From Labia minor (Eukaryota; Arthropoda; Insecta; Dermaptera; Spongiphoridae), in the NCBI GenBank assembly GCA_963082975.1, contig OY720346.1:49758296-49822295 (forward strand): DNA of 64,000 bases, written 5' to 3'. The translations under genes were made by a program, and so were the position numbers. A model generated the notes under the pieces. It did not search any database, had not been told where the DNA came from, and was given only the letters and a program-made list of their open reading frames with translations. Each line of letters opens with the position of its first letter. The first letter of the stretch is position 1. Of the stretch, positions 26,459 through 40,699 are shown piece by piece.

Positions 26459-27091
26459 ATGAGTACCTTATATGCGGTTTTCTCCGCCGACATGTTCTTG
26501 AGTGATTGTAACGCTCCTGGCCTAGTAGGAAGTTTCTTCCAGACCATTGTTCACCTGCTTGATGGAGTCGAAATGACACACTTATACAACATAGAGAATT
26601 ACATAATGGGCAAGTATAAGGAAGTGTTCAAGAACCGGATTATCAGAGATGAGATGCGGGCGTACAACAAGGCAATTGACTTCGTGTGCTCCAAAGACGC
26701 TAATGAGCATGGTTATATCAAGCTTCTTTATGACAAGACAGAGGCTGCTTGCCTCAATCGAGGCAATTTCCGCATCTTGCCGATGGCGGCAACAATCCTC
26801 GCCCGTTACGAGAATTCCTCGATGACAAACTACATGGGCGCTCAAAGTGATGCTACCTATAAGATCTTAGAGGACTGCATCCTGAGATACTTGTCTTCTA
26901 GGAACGCCTTGGCTCCAGTTGACATGATGCATTTTTCGTCTGCTCATTCAACACAGATAGAAAGTGAGGAGATATCAAGGAGCTTCATCGTCTCGTGGAG
27001 AGAGAAGGACAGTATCAAGGAATCAGGATCAGGGAACATCGCCTTTCCAAACCCTATGATACAAGCTCAGAACTCTCAGGTCCCCTCTTAG
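26459..27091 (+). pseudogene. N-like ORF2, unit 26 (class B)
   Basis: E-type, 210 codons, Asn59 and Val178 but Ala72 retained, so it lies between consensus and the Glu72 copies. ORF1 at 27255-27458 (67 codons). Confidence 0.75.
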
Positions 27092-27627
27092 GAGATAAGT
27101 AAAGTAGTGTTTTTTTAATTTGGGCGTCGGTTTTTAACTAAATTTAGGTACAGGTTTCCTACCTGAGTATTTGTATTTTTAACTTTTAACTTAGAATTAA
27201 GAGTAATAATTGTTTAATGTAATTATAAGAGCTTTCCTATAATACAAATAGATAGTGAACACTTTGAACATTTCTGGCTCTATGAGCAAGTTCTCTGCTG
27301 CTCTTGCTGAGATCCAGTATAATATCGTCTTCCAAGACCTGACAAACGAGGAGACAGCTCAGCTCTTCCACTCTGAGCACTCAATAGAAAGTGAGGAGAT
27401 ATCAAGGAGCTTCATCATCTGGCGAGCAAGGATGAGGAGGACTCATTCTTCACGATGAGGGAGCAGCAATTGGTAGGCTTAGGAGTTTACTTCTTAATGA
27501 TCGGGAAGAATTTACAAGCACAGGGTTACTCAGGGTGGATCAATAATAGACGGAGAACCTTTACACGAACCGCAGGTGTCTCTCAGAGATCAGTGTGGAC
27601 TGAGAGGTCATTCGCCACACAGACAAC

Positions 27628-28260
27628 ATGAGTACCTTATATGCGGTTTTCTCCGCCGACATGTTCTTGAGTGATTGTAACGCTCCTGGCCTAGTAGGAA
27701 GTTTCTTCCAGACCATTGTTCACCTGCTTGATGGAGTCGAAATGACACACTTATACAACATAGAGAATTACATAATGGGCAAGTATAAGGAAGTGTTCAA
27801 GATCCGGATTATCAGAGATGAGATGCGGGCGTACAACAAGGCAATTGACTTCGTGTGCTCCAAAGACGCTAATGAGCATGGTTATATCAAGCTTCTTTAT
27901 GACAAGACAGAGGCTGCTTGCCTCAATCGAGGCAATTTCCGCATCTTGCCGATGGCGGCAACAATCCTCGCCCGTTACGAGAATTCCTCGATGACAAACT
28001 ACATGGGCGCTCAAAGTGATGCTACCTATAAGATCTTAGAGGACTGCATCCTGAGATACTTGTCTTCTAGGAACGCCTTGGCTCCAGTTGACATGATGCA
28101 TTTTTCGTCTGCTCATTCAACACAGATAGAAAGTGAGGAGATATCAAGGAGCTTCATCATCTCGTGGAGAGAGAAGGACAGTATCAAGGAATCAGGATCA
28201 GGGAACATCGCCTTTCCAAACCCTATGATACAAGCTCAGAACTCTCAGGTCCCCTCTTAG
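27628..28260 (+). pseudogene. N-like ORF2, unit 27 (class B)
   Basis: E-type consensus, 210 codons. ORF1 at 28424-28627, RGRM tail. The spacer has GAGCATTCC where other units have GAGCTTTCC. Confidence 0.75.
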
Positions 28261-28796
28261 GAGATAAGTAAAGTAGTGTTTTTTCAATTTGGGCGTCGGT
28301 TTTTAACTAAATTTAGGTACAGGTTTCCTACCTGAGTATTTGTATTTTTAACTTTTAACTTAGAATTAAAAGTAATAATTGTTTAATGTAATTATAAGAG
28401 CATTCCTATAATACAAATAGATAGTGAACACTTTGAACATTTCTGGCTCTATGAGCAAGTTCTCTGCTGCTCTTGCTGAGATCCAGTATAATATCGTCTT
28501 CCAAGACCTGACAAACGAGGAGACAGCTCAGCTCTTCCACTCTGAGCACTCAATAGAAAGTGAGGAGATATCAAGGAGCTTCATCATCTGGCGAGGAAGG
28601 ATGAGGAGGACTCATTCTTCACGATGAGGGAGCAGCAATTGGTAGGCTTAGGAGTTTACTTCTTAATGATCGGGAAGAATTTACAAGCACAGGGTTACTC
28701 AGGGTGGATCAATAATAGACTAAGAACCTTTGCAGGAACCGCAGGTGTCTCTCAGAGATCAGTGTGGACTGAGAGGTCCTTCGCCACACAGACAAC

Positions 28797-29429
28797 ATGA
28801 GTACCTTATATGCGGTTTTCTCCGCCGACATGTTCTTGAGTGATTGTAACGCTCCTGGCCTAGTAGGAAGTTTCTTCCAGACCATTGTTCACCTGCTTGA
28901 TGGAGTCGAAATGACACACTTATACAACATACAGAATTACATAATGGGTAAGTATAAGGAAGTGTTCAAGATCCGGATTATCAGAGATGAGATGCGGGCG
29001 TACAACAAGGCAATTGACTTCGTGTGCTCCGAAGACGCTAATGAGCATGGTTATATCAAGCTTCTTTATGACAAGACAGAGACTGCTTGCCTCAATCGAG
29101 GTAATTTCCGCATCTTGCCGATGGCGGCAACAATCCTCGCTCGTTACGAGAATTCCTTGATGACAAACTACATGGGCGCTCAAAGTGATGCTACCTATAA
29201 GATCTTAGAGGACTGCATCCTGAGATACTTGTCTTCAAGGAACGCCTTGGCTCCAGTTGACATGATGCATTTTTCGTCTGCTCATTCAACACAGATAGAA
29301 AGTGAGGAGATATCAAGGAGCTTCATCATCTCGTGGAGAGAGAAGGACAGTATCAAGGAATCAGGATCAGGGAACATCGCATTTCCAAACCCTATGATAC
29401 AAGCTCAGAACTCTCAGGTCCCCTCTTAG
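28797..29429 (+). pseudogene. N-like ORF2, unit 28 (class A)
   Basis: Q-type with Leu90 and Arg105. ORF1 at 29593-29952 has private Met79. Confidence 0.75.
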
Positions 29430-29948
29430 GAGATAAGTAAAGTAGTGTTTTTTCAATTTGGGTGTCGGTTTTTAACTAAATTTAGGTACAGGTTTCCTAC
29501 CTGAGTATTTGTATTTTTAACTTTTAACTTAGAATTAAAAATAATAATTGTTTAATGTATTTATAAGAGCTTTCCTATAATACAAATAGATAGTGAACAC
29601 TTTGAACATTTCTGGCTCTATGAGCAAGTTCTCTGCTGCTCTTGCTGAGATCCAGTATAATATCGTCTTCCAAGACCTGACAAACGAGGAGACAGCTCAG
29701 CTCTTCCACTCTGAGGACTCAAGAAAATTCTGGGCGACCATGGCGAGCAAGGATGAGGAGGACTCATTGTTTACGATGAGGGAGCAGCAATTGGTAGACT
29801 TAGGAGTTTACTTCTTAATGATCGGGATGAATTTACAAGCACAGGGTTACTCAGGGTGGATCAATAATAGACGGAGAACCTTTACACGAACCGCAGGTGT
29901 CTCTCAGAGATCAGTGTGGACTGAGAGGTCATTCGCCACACAGACAAC

Positions 29949-30581
29949 ATGAGTACCTTATATGCGGTTTTCTCCGCCGACATGTTCTTGAGTGATTGTA
30001 ACGCTCCTGGCCTAGTAGGAAGTTTCTTCCAGACCATTGTTCACCTGCTTGATGGAGTCGAAATGACACACTTATACAACATAGAGAATTACATAATGGG
30101 CAAGTATAAGGAAGTGTTCAAGATCCGGATTATCAGAGATGAGATGCGGGCGTACAACAAGGCAATTGACTTCGTGTGCTCCAAAGACGCTAATGAGCAT
30201 GGTTATATCAAGCTTCTTTATGACAAGACAGAGGCTGCTTGCCTCAATCGAGGCAATTTCCGCATCTTGCCGATGGCGGCAACAATCCTCGCCCGTTACG
30301 AGAATTCCTCGATGACAAACTACATGGGCGCTCAAAGTGATGCTACCTATAAGATCTTAGAGGACTGCATCCTGAGATACTTGTCTTCTAGGAACGCCTT
30401 GGCTCCAGTTGACATGATGCATTTTTCGTCTGCTCATTCAACACAGATAGAAAGTGAGGAGATATCAAGGAGCTTCATCATCTCGTGGAGAGAGAAGGAC
30501 AGTATCAAGAAATCAGGATCAGGGAACATCGCCTTTCCAAACCCTATGATACAAGCTCAGAACTCTCAGGTCCCCTCTTAG
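29949..30581 (+). pseudogene. N-like ORF2, unit 29 (class A)
   Basis: E-type with Lys188. ORF1 at 30745-31104 has private Leu36 and the Leu94/Ala98-Gly99 distal part. Confidence 0.75.
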
Positions 30582-31100
30582 GAGATAAGTAAAGTAGTGT
30601 TTTTTCAATTTGGGCGTCGGTTTTTAACTAAATTTAGGTACAGGTTTCCTACCTGAGTATTTGTATTTTTAACTTTTAACTTAGAATTAAAAGTAATAAT
30701 TGTTTAATGTAATTATAAGAGCTTTCCTATAATACAAATAGATAGTGAACACTTTGAACATTTCTGGCTCTATGAGCAAGTTCTCTGCTGCTCTTGCTGA
30801 GATCCAGTATAATATCGTCTTCCAAGACCTGACAAACGAGGAGACAGCTCTGCTCTTCCACTCTGAGCACTCAAGAAAATTCTGGGCGACCATGGCGAGC
30901 AAGGATGAGGAGGACACATTGTTTACGATGAGGGAGCAGCAATTGGTAGGCTTAGGAGTTTACTTCTTAATGATCGGGAAGAATTTACAAGCACAGGGTT
31001 ACTCAGGGTGGATCAATAATAGACTGAGAACCTTTGCAGGAACCGCAGGTGTCTCTCAGAGATCAGTGTGGACTGAGAGGTCCTTCGCCACACAGACAAC

Positions 31101-31673
31101 ATGAGTACCTTATATGCGGTTTTCTCCGCCGACATGTTCTTGAGTGATTGTAACGCTCCTGGCCTAGTAGGAAGTTTCTTGCAGACCATTGTTCACCTGC
31201 TTGATGGAGTCGAAATGACACACTTATACAACATAGAGAATTACATAATGGGTAAGTATAAGGAAGTGTTCAAGATCCGGATTATCAGAGATGAGATGCG
31301 GGCGTACAACAAGGCAATTGACTTCGTGTGCTCCAAAGACGCTAATGAGCATGGTTATATCAAGCTTCTTTATAACAAGACAGAGGCTGCTTGCCTCAAT
31401 CGAGGCAATTTCCGCATCTTGCCGATGGCGGCAACAATCCTCGCCCGTTACGAGAATTCCTCGATGACAAACTACATGGGCGCTCAAAGTGATGCTACCT
31501 ATAAGATCTTAGAGGACTGCATCCTGAGATACTTGTCTTCTAGGAACGCCTTGGCTCCAGTTGACATGATGCATTCTTCGTCTGCTCATTCAACACAGAT
31601 AGAAAGTGAGGAGATATCAAGGAGCTTCATCATCTGGCGAGCAAGGATGAGGAGGACTCATTCTTCACGATGA
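31101..31673 (+). pseudogene. N-like ORF2, unit 30 (class C fusion)
   Basis: 190 codons, Leu27, Asn92, Ser159. Confidence 0.75.
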
Positions 31674-31842
31674 GGGAGCAGCAATTGGTAGGCTTAGGAG
31701 TTTACTTCTTAATGACCGGGAAGAATTTACAAGCACAGGGTTACTCAGGGTGGATCAATAATAGACTGAGAACATTTGCAGGAACCGCAGGTGTCATTCA
31801 GAGATCAGTGTGGGCTGAGAGGTCCTTCGCCCACAGACAGCA

Positions 31843-32475
31843 ATGAGTACCTTATATGCGGTTTTCTCCGCCGACATGTTCTTGAGTGATTGTAACGCTC
31901 CTGGCCTAGTAGGAAGTTTCTTCCAGACCATTGTTCACCTGCTTGATGGAGTCGAAATGACACACTTATACAACATAGAGAATTACATAATGGGCAAGTA
32001 TAAGGAAGTGTTCAAGATCCGGATTATCAGAGATGAGATGCGGGCGTACAACAAGGCAATTGACTTCGTGTGCTCCAAAGACGCTAATGAGCATGGTTAT
32101 ATCAAGCTTCTTTATGACAAGACAGAGGCTGCTTGCCTCAATCGAGGCAATTTCCGCATCTTGCCGATGGCGGCAACAATCCTCGCCCGTTACGAGAATT
32201 CCTCGATGACAAACTACATGGGCGCTCAAAGTGATGCTACCTATAAGATCTTAGAGGACTGCATCCTGAGATACTTGTCTTCTAGGAACGCCTTGGCTCC
32301 AGTTGACATGATGCATTTTTCGTCTGCTCATTCAACACAGATAGAAAGTGAGGAGATATCAAGGAGCTTCATCATCTCGTGGAGAGAGAAGGACAGTATC
32401 AAGGAATCAGGATCAGGGAACATCGCCTTTCCAAACCCTATGATACAAGCTCAGAACTCTCAGGTCCCCTCTTAG
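31843..32475 (+). pseudogene. N-like ORF2, unit 31 (class B)
   Basis: E-type consensus, 210 codons. ORF1 at 32639-32842, RGRM tail. Confidence 0.75.
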
Positions 32476-33011
32476 GAGATAAGTAAAGTAGTGTTTTTTT
32501 AATTTGGGCGTCGGTTTTTAACTAAATTTAGGTACAGGTTTCCTACCTGAGTATTTGTATTTTTAACTTTTAACTTAGAATTAAAAGTAATAATTGTTTA
32601 ATGTAATTATAAGAGCTTTCCTATAATACAAATAGATAGTGAACACTTTGAACATTTCTGGCTCTATGAGCAAGTTCTCTGCTGCTCTTGCTGAGATCCA
32701 GTATAATATCGTCTTCCAAGACCTGACAAACGAGGAGACAGCTCAGCTCTTCCACTCTGAGCACTCAATAGAAAGTGAGGAGATATCAAGGAGCTTCATC
32801 ATCTGGCGAGGAAGGATGAGGAGGACTCATTCTTCACGATGAGGGAGCAGCAATTGGTAGGCTTAGGAGTTTACTTCTTAATGATCGGGAAGAATTTACA
32901 AGCACAGGGTTACTCAGGGTGGATCAATAATAGACTAAGAACCTTTGCAGGAACCGCAGGTGTCTCTCAGAGATCAGTGTGGACTGAGAGGTCCTTCGCC
33001 ACACAGACAAC

Positions 33012-33584
33012 ATGAGTACCTTATATGCGGTTTTCTCCGCCGACATGTTCTTGAGTGATTGTAACGCTCCTGGCCTAGTAGGAAGTTTCTTCCAGACCAT
33101 TGTTCACCTGCTTGATGGAGTCGAAATGACACACTTATACAACATACAGAATTACATAATGGGTAAGTATAAGGAAGTGTTCAAGATCCGGATTATCAGA
33201 GATGAGATGCGGGCGTACAACAAGGCAATTGACTTCGTGTGCTCCGAAGACGCTAATGAGCATGGTTATATCAAGCTTATTTATGACAAGACAGAGACTG
33301 CTTGCCTCAATCGAGGTAATTTCCGCATCTTGCCGATGGCGGCAACAATCCTCGCTCGTTACGAGAATTCCTCGATGACAAACTACATGGGCGCTCAAAG
33401 TGATGCTACCTATAAGATCTTAGAGGACTGCATCCTGAGATACTTGTCTTCTAGGAACGCCTTGGCTCCAGTTGACATGATGCATTCTTCGTCTGCTCAT
33501 TCAACACAGATAGAAAGTGAGGAGATATCAAGGAGCTTCATCATCTGGCGAGCAAGGATGAGGAGGACTCATTCTTCACGATGA
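33012..33584 (+). pseudogene. N-like ORF2, unit 32 (Q-type/class C hybrid)
   Basis: 190 codons. The left part is Q-type (Gln46, Glu79, Ile90, Asp92, Thr96). The right part is class C (Ser121, Ser159, fusion tail). The switch lies between 33,356 (last Q-type base) and 33,373 (first class C base). Confidence 0.78.
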
Positions 33585-33753
33585 GGGAGCAGCAATTGGT
33601 AGGCTTAGGAGTTTACTTCTTAATGACCGGGAAGAATTTACAAGCACAGGGTTACTCAGGGTGGATCAATAATAGACTGAGAACATTTGCAGGAACCGCA
33701 GGTGTCATTCAGAGATCAGTGTGGGCTGAGAGGTCCTTCGCCCACAGACAGCA

Positions 33754-34386
33754 ATGAGTACCTTATATGCGGTTTTCTCCGCCGACATGTTCTTGAGTGA
33801 TTGTAACGCTCCTGGCCTAGTAGGAAGTTTCTTCCAGACCATTGTTCACCTGCTTGATGGAGTCGAAATGACACACTTATACAACATAGAGAATTACATA
33901 ATGGGCAAGTATAAGGAAGTGTTCAAGATCCGGATTATCAGAGATGAGATGCGGGCGTACAACAAGGCAATTGACTTCGTGTGCTCCAAAGACGCTAATG
34001 AGCATGGTTATATCAAGCTTCTTTATGACAAGACAGAGGCTGCTTGCCTCAATCGAGGCAATTTCCGCATCTTGCCGATGGCGGCAACAATCCTCGCCCG
34101 TTACGAGAATTCCTCGATGACAAACTACATGGGCGCTCAAAGTGATGCTACCTATAAGATCTTAGAGGACTGCATCCTGAGATACTTGTCTTCTAGGAAC
34201 GCCTTGGCTCCAGTTGACATGATGCATTTTTCGTCTGCTCATTCAACACAGATAGAAAGTGAGGAGATATCAAGGAGCTTCATCATCTCGTGGAGAGAGA
34301 AGGACAGTATCAAGGAATCAGGATCAGGGAACATCGCCTTTCCAAACCCTATGATACAAGCTCAGAACTCTCAGGTCCCCTCTTAG
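33754..34386 (+). pseudogene. N-like ORF2, unit 33 (class B)
   Basis: E-type consensus, 210 codons. ORF1 at 34550-34753, RGRM tail. Confidence 0.75.
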
Positions 34387-34922
34387 GAGATAAGTAAAGT
34401 AGTGTTTTTTTAATTTGGGCGTCGGTTTTTAACTAAATTTAGGTACAGGTTTCCTACCTGAGTATTTGTATTTTTAACTTTTAACTTAGAATTAAAAGTA
34501 ATAATTGTTTAATGTAATTATAAGAGCTTTCCTATAATACAAATAGATAGTGAACACTTTGAACATTTCTGGCTCTATGAGCAAGTTCTCTGCTGCTCTT
34601 GCTGAGATCCAGTATAATATCGTCTTCCAAGACCTGACAAACGAGGAGACAGCTCAGCTCTTCCACTCTGAGCACTCAATAGAAAGTGAGGAGATATCAA
34701 GGAGCTTCATCATCTGGCGAGGAAGGATGAGGAGGACTCATTCTTCACGATGAGGGAGCAGCAATTGGTAGGCTTAGGAGTTTACTTCTTAATGATCGGG
34801 AAGAATTTACAAGCACAGGGTTACTCAGGGTGGATCAATAATAGACTAAGAACCTTTGCAGGAACCGCAGGTGTCTCTCAGAGATCAGTGTGGACTGAGA
34901 GGTCCTTCGCCACACAGACAAC

Positions 34923-35555
34923 ATGAGTACCTTATATGCGGTTTTCTCCGCCGACATGTTCTTGAGTGATTGTAACGCTCCTGGCCTAGTAGGAAGTTTC
35001 TTCCAGACCATTGTTCACCTGCTTGATGGAGTCGAAATGACACACTTATACAACATACAGAATTACATAATGGGTAAGTATAAGGAAGTGTTCAAGATCC
35101 GGATTATCAGAGATGAGATGCGGGCGTACAACAAGGCAATTGACTTCGTGTGCTCCGAAGACGCTAATGAGCATGGTTATATCAAGCTTATTTATGACAA
35201 GACAGAGACTGCTTGCCTCAATCGAGGTAATTTCCGCATCTTGCCGATGGCGGCAACAATCCTCGCTCGTTACGAGAATTCCTTGATGACAAACTACATG
35301 GGCGCTCAAAGTGATGCTACCTATAAGATCTTAGAGGACTGCATCCTGAGATACTTGTCTTCAAGGAACGCCTTGGCTCCAGTTGACATGATGCATTTTT
35401 CGTCTGCTCATTCAACACAGATAGAAAGTGAGGAGATATCAAGGAGCTTCATCATCTCGTGGAGAGAGAAGGACAGTATCAAGGAATCAGGATCAGGGAA
35501 CATCGCATTTCCAAACCCTATGATACAAGCTCAGAACTCTCAGGTCCCCTCTTAG
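34923..35555 (+). pseudogene. N-like ORF2, unit 34 (class A)
   Basis: Q-type with Ile90 but Arg105, so it lacks the Ser105 of units 10, 18 and 45. ORF1 at 35719-36078 has Asp42 with Thr58. Confidence 0.75.
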
Positions 35556-36074
35556 GAGATAAGTAAAGTAGTGTTTTTTCAATTTGGGTGTCGGTTTTTA
35601 ACTAAATTTAGGTACAGGTTTCCTACCTGAGTATTTGTATTTTTAACTTTTAACTTAGAATTAAAAATAATAATTGTTTAATGTATTTATAAGAGCTTTC
35701 CTATAATACAAATAGATAGTGAACACTTTGAACATTTCTGGCTCTATGAGCAAGTTCTCTGCTGCTCTTGCTGAGATCCAGTATAATATCGTCTTCCAAG
35801 ACCTGACAAACGAGGAGACAGCTCAGCTCTTCCACTCTGAGGACTCAAGAAAATTCTGGGCGACCATGGCGAGCAAGGATGAGGAGGACACATTGTTTAC
35901 GATGAGGGAGCAGCAATTGGTAGACTTAGGAGTTTACTTCTTAATGATCGGGAAGAATTTACAAGCACAGGGTTACTCAGGGTGGATCAATAATAGACGG
36001 AGAACCTTTACACGAACCGCAGGTGTCTCTCAGAGATCAGTGTGGACTGAGAGGTCATTCGCCACACAGACAAC

Positions 36075-36707
36075 ATGAGTACCTTATATGCGGTTTTCTC
36101 CGCCGACATGTTCTTGAGTGATTGTAACGCTCCTGGCCTAGTAGGAAGTTTCTTCCAGACCATTGTTCACCTGCTTGATGGAGTCGAAATGACACACTTA
36201 TACAACATAGAGAATTACATAATGGGCAAGTATAAGGAAGTGTTCAAGATCCGGATTATCAGAGATGAGATGCGGGCGTACAACAAGGCAATTGACTTCG
36301 TGTGCTCCAAAGACGCTAATGAGCATGGTTATATCAAGCTTCTTTATGACAAGACAGAGGCTGCTTGCCTCAATCGAGGCAATTTCCGCATCTTGCCGAT
36401 GGCGGCAACAATCCTCGCCCGTTACGAGAATTCCTCGATGACAAACTACATGGGCGCTCAAAGTGATGCTACCTATAAGATCTTAGAGGACTGCATCATG
36501 AGATACTTGTCTTCTAGGAACGCCTTGGCTCCAGTTGACATGATGCATTTTTCGTCTGCTCATTCAACACAGATAGAAAGTGAGGAGATATCAAGGAGCT
36601 TCATCATCTCGTGGAGAGAGAAGGACAGTATCAAGGAATCAGGATCATGGAACATCGCATTTCCAAACCCTATGATACAAGCTCAGAACTCTCAGGTCCC
36701 CTCTTAG
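36075..36707 (+). pseudogene. N-like ORF2, unit 35 (class B)
   Basis: E-type with Met142 and Trp192, same markers as unit 1 (offset 36,075). ORF1 at 36871-37074 (67 codons). Confidence 0.75.
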
Positions 36708-37243
36708 GAGATAAGTAAAGTAGTGTTTTTTCAATTTGGGTGTCGGTTTTTAACTAAATTTAGGTACAGGTTTCCTACCTGAGTATTTGTATTTTTAACT
36801 TTTAACTTAGAATTAAAAATAATAATTGTTTAATGTATTTATAAGAGCTTTCCTATAATACAAATAGATAGTGAACACTTTGAACATTTCTGGCTCTATG
36901 AGCAAGTTCTCTGCTGCTCTTGCTGAGATCCAGTATAATATCGTCTTCCAAGACCTGACAAACGAGGAGACAGCTCAGCTCTTCCACTCTGAGCACTCAA
37001 TAGAAAGTGAGGAGATATCAAGGAGCTTCATCATCTGGCGAGCAAGGATGAGGAGGACTCATTCTTCACGATGAGGGAGCAGCAATTGGTAGGCTTAGGA
37101 GTTTACTTCTTAATGATCGGGAAGAATTTACAAGCACAGGGTTACTCAGGGTGGATCAATAATAGACTGAGAACCTTTACACGAACCGCAGGTGTCTCTC
37201 AGAGATCAGTGTGGACTGAGAGGTCATTCGCCACACAGACAAC

Positions 37244-37876
37244 ATGAGTACCTTATATGCGGTTTTCTCCGCCGACATGTTCTTGAGTGATTGTAACGCT
37301 CCTGGCCTAGTAGGAAGTTTCTTCCAGACCATTGTTCACCTGCTTGATGGAGTCGAAATGACACACTTATACAACATACAGAATTACATAATGGGTAAGT
37401 ATAAGGAAGTGTTCAAGATCCGGATTATCAGAGATGAGATGCGGGCGTACAACAAGGCAATTGACTTCGTGTGCTCCGAAGACGCTAATGAGCATGGTTA
37501 TATCAAGCTTCTTTATGACAAGACAGAGACTGCTTGCCTCAATCGAGGTAATTTCCGCATCTTGCCGATGGCGGCAACAATCCTCGCTCGTTACGAGAAT
37601 TCCTTGATGACAAACTACATGGGCGCTCAAAGTGATGCTACCTATAAGATCTTAGAGGACTGCATCCTGAGATACTTGTCTTCAAGGAACGCCTTGGCTC
37701 CAGTTGACATGATGCATTTTTCGTCTGCTCATTCAACACAGATAGAAAGTGAGGAGATATCAAGGAGCTTCATCATCTCGTGGAGAGAGAAGGACAGTAT
37801 CAAGGAATCAGGATCAGGGAACATCGCCTTTCCAAACCCTATGATACAAGCTCAGAACTCTCAGGTCCCCTCTTAG
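37244..37876 (+). pseudogene. N-like ORF2, unit 36 (class A)
   Basis: Q-type with Leu90, matching unit 2. ORF1 at 38040-38399 combines the Asp42/Asp69 proximal half with the Leu94/Ala98-Gly99 distal half. Confidence 0.75.
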
Positions 37877-38395
37877 GAGATAAGTAAAGTAGTGTTTTTT
37901 CAATTTGGGTGTCGGTTTTTAACTAAATTTAGGTACAGGTTTCCTACCTGAGTATTTGTATTTTTAACTTTTAACTTAGAATTAAAAATAATAATTGTTT
38001 AATGTATTTATAAGAGCTTTCCTATAATACAAATAGATAGTGAACACTTTGAACATTTCTGGCTCTATGAGCAAGTTCTCTGCTGCTCTTGCTGAGATCC
38101 AGTATAATATCGTCTTCCAAGACCTGACAAACGAGGAGACAGCTCAGCTCTTCCACTCTGAGGACTCAAGAAAATTCTGGGCGACCATGGCGAGCAAGGA
38201 TGAGGAGGACTCATTGTTTACGATGAGGGAGCAGCAATTGGTAGACTTAGGAGTTTACTTCTTAATGATCGGGAAGAATTTACAAGCACAGGGTTACTCA
38301 GGGTGGATCAATAATAGACTGAGAACCTTTGCAGGAACCGCAGGTGTCTCTCAGAGATCAGTGTGGACTGAGAGGTCCTTCGCCACACAGACAAC

Positions 38396-39028
38396 ATGAG
38401 TACCTTATATGCGGTTTTCTCCGCCGACATGTTCTTGAGTGATTGTAACGATCCTGGCCTAGTAGGAAGTTTCTTCCAGACCATTGTTCACCTGCTTGAT
38501 GGAGTCGAAATGACACACTTATACAACATACAGAATTACATAATGGGTAAGTATAAGGAAGTGTTCAAGATCCGGATTATCAGAGATGAGATGCGGGCGT
38601 ACAACAAGGCAATTGACTTCGTGTGCTCCGAAGACGCTAATGAGCATGGTTATATCAAGCTTCTTTATGACAAGACAGAGACTGCTTGCCTCAATCGAGG
38701 TAATTTCCGCATCTTGCCGATGAGGGCAACAATCCTCGCTCGTTACGAGAATTCCTTGATGACAAACTACATGGGCGCTCAAAGTGATGCTACCTATAAG
38801 ATCTTAGAGGACTGCATCCTGAGATACTTGTCTTCAAGGAACGCCTTGGCTCCAGTTGACATGATGCATTTTTCGTCTGCTCATTCAACACAGATAGAAA
38901 GTGAGGAGATATCAAGGACCTTCATCATCTCGTGGAGAGAGAAGGACAGTATCAAGGAATCAGGATCAGGGAACATCGCATTTCCAAACCCTATGATACA
39001 AGCTCAGAACTCTCAGGTCCCCTCTTAG
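38396..39028 (+). pseudogene. N-like ORF2, unit 37 (class A)
   Basis: Q-type with private Asp19 and Thr175 and with Arg110, shared only with unit 47. This is the extra unit that separates the 36,075 and 37,227 offsets. ORF1 at 39192-39551. Confidence 0.75.
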
Positions 39029-39547
39029 GAGATAAGTAAAGTAGTGTTTTTTCAATTTGGGTGTCGGTTTTTAACTAAATTTAGGTACAGGTTTCCTACC
39101 TGAGTATTTGTATTTTTAACTTTTAACTTAGAATTAAAAATAATAATTGTTTAATGTATTTATAAGAGCTTTCCTATAATACAAATAGATAGTGAACACT
39201 TTGAACATTTCTGGCTCTATGAGCAAGTTCTCTGCTGCTCTTGCTGAGATCCAGTATAATATCGTCTTCCAAGACCTGACAAACGAGGAGACAGCTCAGC
39301 TCTTCCACTCTGAGGACTCAAGAAAATTCTGGGCGACCATGGCGAGCAAGGATGAGGAGGACTCATTGTTTACGATGAGGGAGCAGCAATTGGTAGACTT
39401 AGGAGTTTACTTCTTAATGATCGGGAAGAATTTACAAGCACAGGGTTACTCAGGGTGGATCAATAATAGACGGAGAACCTTTACACGAACCGCAGGTGTC
39501 TCTCAGAGATCAGTGTGGACTGAGAGGTCATTCGCCACACAGACAAC

Positions 39548-40180
39548 ATGAGTACCTTATATGCGGTTTTCTCCGCCGACATGTTCTTGAGTGATTGTAA
39601 CGCTCCTGGCCTAGTAGGAAGTTTCTTCCAGACCATTGTTCACCTGCTTGATGGAGTCGAAATGACACACTTATACAACATAGAGAATTACATAATGGGC
39701 AAGTATAAGGAAGTGTTCAAGATCCGGATTATCAGAGATGAGATGCGGGCGTACAACAAGGCAATTGACTTCGTGTGCTCCAAAGACGCTAATGAGCATG
39801 GTTATATCAAGCTTCTTTATGACAAGACAGAGGCTGCTTGCCTCAATCGAGGCAATTTCCGCATCTTGCCGATGGCGGCAACAATCCTCGCCCGTTACGA
39901 GAATTCCTCGATGACAAACTACATGGGCGCTCAAAGTGATGCTACCTATAAGATCTTAGAGGACTGCATCCTGAGATACTTGTCTTCTAGGAACGCCTTG
40001 GCTCCAGTTGACATGATGCATTTTTCGTCTGCTCATTCAACACAGATAGAAAGTGAGGAGATATCAAGGAGCTTCATCATCTCGTGGAGAGAGAAGGACA
40101 GTATCAAGGAATCAGGATCATGGAACATCGCCTTTCCAAACCCTATGATACAAGCTCAGAACTCTCAGGTCCCCTCTTAG
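39548..40180 (+). pseudogene. N-like ORF2, unit 38 (class A)
   Basis: E-type with Trp192, twin of unit 3. ORF1 at 40344-40703 (His42, Thr58, Gly69, Arg94). Confidence 0.75.
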
Positions 40181-40699
40181 GAGATAAGTAAAGTAGTGTT
40201 TTTTCAATTTGGGCGTCGGTTTTTAACTAAATTTAGGTACAGGTTTCCTACCTGAGTATTTGTATTTTTAACTTTTAACTTAGAATTAAAAGTAATAATT
40301 GTTTAATGTAATTATAAGAGCTTTCCTATAATACAAATAGATAGTGAACACTTTGAACATTTCTGGCTCTATGAGCAAGTTCTCTGCTGCTCTTGCTGAG
40401 ATCCAGTATAATATCGTCTTCCAAGACCTGACAAACGAGGAGACAGCTCAGCTCTTCCACTCTGAGCACTCAAGAAAATTCTGGGCGACCATGGCGAGCA
40501 AGGATGAGGAGGACACATTGTTTACGATGAGGGAGCAGCAATTGGTAGGCTTAGGAGTTTACTTCTTAATGATCGGGAAGAATTTACAAGCACAGGGTTA
40601 CTCAGGGTGGATCAATAATAGACGGAGAACCTTTACACGAACCGCAGGTGTCTCTCAGAGATCAGTGTGGACTGAGAGGTCATTCGCCACACAGACAAC

